Assembly: GCA_910586425.1 (NCBI GenBank)
Contig: CAJUHL010000083.1
Coordinates: 1-6,703 of the forward strand
Reading direction: 5' to 3'
DNA length: 6,703 bases
Source of the DNA: an uncultured Bacilli bacterium
GTDB taxonomy: Bacteria > Bacillota_I > Bacilli_A > RF39 > UBA660
Below the pieces are notes generated by a model that saw only the letters and a list, made by a program, of their open reading frames with translations, was not told the DNA's origin and did not search any database. Of this stretch, positions 5,490 through 6,703 are shown in pieces (the stretch's first letter is position 1; each line of letters begins with the position of its first letter). Position numbers and translations under genes: made by a program.

Positions 5490-6562
5490 TTGGAAAACTT
5501 ACTTTCTAAGAATAAAACAATTTTATATATCCATACATAGTAATAATATAATGCATGATAGTTTTCATTTAACAAATAAGTAGCAGTATGATAAGTAGAA
5601 ATACCCATTTCCTTTAAACTTACATCATCTGGATTTTTGAGTAAATATGTCATCATTTCTTTTACCTCTTTTTGATTACATATAGATTCCATGTAAGCAA
5701 TTAATTCAAATTTAGTATATTTTTTTGCTTCTTTTAACTGATAAAATAAATAAGTCAATTGGTAAAGCATTTGAATCACAGAAAATCTTTTATAACGTTT
5801 TTTGTCTTTTATTCCAAAATCAGACACCATATTATATAAGGTATAATGTACTTGACACATATCTCTTATTTTTTTTCGAATGAATTCTATCTGCATGGAT
5901 TGTGTAATTCCATCCATATTTTTACGATAAATATAAAGCTCATCTGGAATAAATAATATAGATTTCATTTCTTTATAAATCGCTAAATTGCATGCCAAAT
6001 CTTCAAGATACATTAAGTTAGGATTTACTTTTGGCATTTGGTGCATTGTTTTCTTACGAATGAATTGGCGACAGATGGAATTACAATTTTGCGTATGATA
6101 TAACAAATCAAAGAATTGTGGTTCAAATTCTTCTATCGTCATTTTAACATTACGATTTAAAATATTTTTTGGTATTTTTATTTCTTTTTCTTTCAATCTT
6201 TTATATTGACAATGCACAATATCAACTTCGTATTCTAACAAATTTTGATACATAGTTTCTACCATATCTTTTTCAATCCAGTCGTCACTATCTACATACA
6301 TAATATAATTTCCATTGGCATTTTCATATCCTTCAATACGACAAAAACAGGTACCTTTATTTTCATGTGATAAGACACGAATTCGATTATCTTTTTTTAC
6401 AAATCTTTGTACAATGGATTTTGTCTTATCTTTACAACCATCTAATATGACCAAAATTTCCAAATTTTGATAAGTCTGTTTAACAATCGATTCCAAGCAT
6501 TCTTTTATATATTTTTCCGCATTATAAGCAAGTACTATTATACTAATCAATTCTTGTTTCAT
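5486..6562 (-). CDS. Family 2 glycosyltransferase (358 aa)
   Basis: Predicted GT-A-fold, family-2 glycosyltransferase that moves a sugar from a nucleotide sugar to an acceptor, probably an envelope polysaccharide or teichoic-acid-type polymer. The catalytic domain opens the protein: VLAYNAEKYIKECLESI (10-26), DGCKDKT (41-47) for nucleotide contact, and DSDDW (91-95), the DXD-type metal site. LEDL (186-189) is in place for the acidic pair that serves as catalytic base. The usual S-x-A-R-N-x-G stretch after the N-K-G turn reads T-C-F-C-R-I-E-G (71-78): the Arg is kept but the Asn is not. Residues ~225-358 are a Lys/Tyr-rich helical tail without clear membrane spans, possibly for membrane association. 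GGAG lies 7 nt before the ATG, under a consensus promoter. It heads the unit with VanZ and probably Smr. The donor and acceptor are unknown. Confidence 0.92.
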   Translation of the reverse strand: MKQELISIIVLAYNAEKYIKECLESIVKQTYQNLEILVILDGCKDKTKSIVQRFVKKDNRIRVLSHENKGTCFCRIEGYENANGNYIMYVDSDDWIEKDMVETMYQNLLEYEVDIVHCQYKRLKEKEIKIPKNILNRNVKMTIEEFEPQFFDLLYHTQNCNSICRQFIRKKTMHQMPKVNPNLMYLEDLACNLAIYKEMKSILFIPDELYIYRKNMDGITQSMQIEFIRKKIRDMCQVHYTLYNMVSDFGIKDKKRYKRFSVIQMLYQLTYLFYQLKEAKKYTKFELIAYMESICNQKEVKEMMTYLLKNPDDVSLKEMGISTYHTATYLLNENYHALYYYYVWIYKIVLFLESKFSK

Positions 6563-6604
6563 AATACTTCTCCCACTATCGTTTGATTTCTTTTGTCTTT
6601 TTTC

Positions 6605-6632
6605 ATTATACTGATTTTCAAAATTTTGTCAA
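6605..6632 (-). promoter_or_regulatory. Consensus sigma-A-type promoter of the glycosyltransferase-VanZ unit
   Basis: On the minus strand, a perfect -35 TTGACA (6632-6627) and a perfect -10 TATAAT (6610-6605) separated by 16 nt, one base shorter than ideal. Transcription would start near 6598, giving a leader of about 36 nt. A 10-bp palindrome (6619-6628) overlaps the end of the -35 and the spacer. I see no gene in the remaining sequence up to 6703. Confidence 0.8.
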
Positions 6633-6703
6633 ATTAAACCCAAGAATAGATAGTGTTGCCAAAGTGTGGAGATATAGAAAAAAATCATTGAAAACAAATA
6701 AAA

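Overview
The window is AT-rich (about 30% GC by eye). All seven supported protein genes lie on the minus strand, so transcription runs from the high coordinates to the low ones. Ribosome binding sites are of the AGGAGG type. Promoters are TTGAC(A/T)-N16-18-TATAAT, as for a vegetative sigma factor, and termination looks intrinsic, with U-tracts. UGA serves as a stop codon (Smr and glycosyltransferase genes) and Trp is encoded by UGG, which argues against a Mycoplasma/Spiroplasma-type code. Together this suggests a low-GC Bacillota (Firmicutes), plausibly a gut-type Bacilli or Clostridia relative. No marker gene in the window fixes the genus.

Layout in transcription order. (1) 6632-5033: a consensus promoter drives a family-2 glycosyltransferase (6562-5486). 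Its stop overlaps the start of a VanZ-family membrane protein (5489-5073) as ATGA. A small stand-alone Smr-domain protein (5015-4749) follows, probably read through a weak terminator-like hairpin. A longer hairpin (4663-4699) ends the unit. (2) 4654-1125: a second strong promoter drives two proteins that I cannot assign to a characterised family. The first (451 aa) has one N-terminal membrane anchor, a cysteine-containing ectodomain, an Asn/Thr-rich then Pro/Lys/Asp-rich linker, and a C-terminal region with an internal duplication in permuted order. The second (683 aa) has a ~95-residue helical cytoplasmic N-terminus, one membrane segment, a large ectodomain and an acidic, repeat-bearing tail. 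The two are separated by 37 nt and end at a clear terminator. (3) 1118-616: a single gene for a 139-aa protein of unknown function with its own promoter and terminator. (4) 532-45: a single GNAT acetyltransferase gene with its own promoter. It ends unusually soon after the last conserved motif.

The glycosyltransferase/VanZ unit points to cell-envelope glycopolymer work. The two-gene unit encodes two single-pass surface proteins that are probably made together and may act as partners; it is the best candidate here for an undescribed system. Their joint function is inference only. Promoter and ribosome-binding-site positions move three start codons downstream of the longest open frames (GNAT to 476, the 683-aa protein to 3204, the 451-aa protein to 4597). 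No RNA genes, CRISPR arrays, insertion sequences, attachment sites or origins were seen, and no stretch longer than 300 bases lacks a gene.
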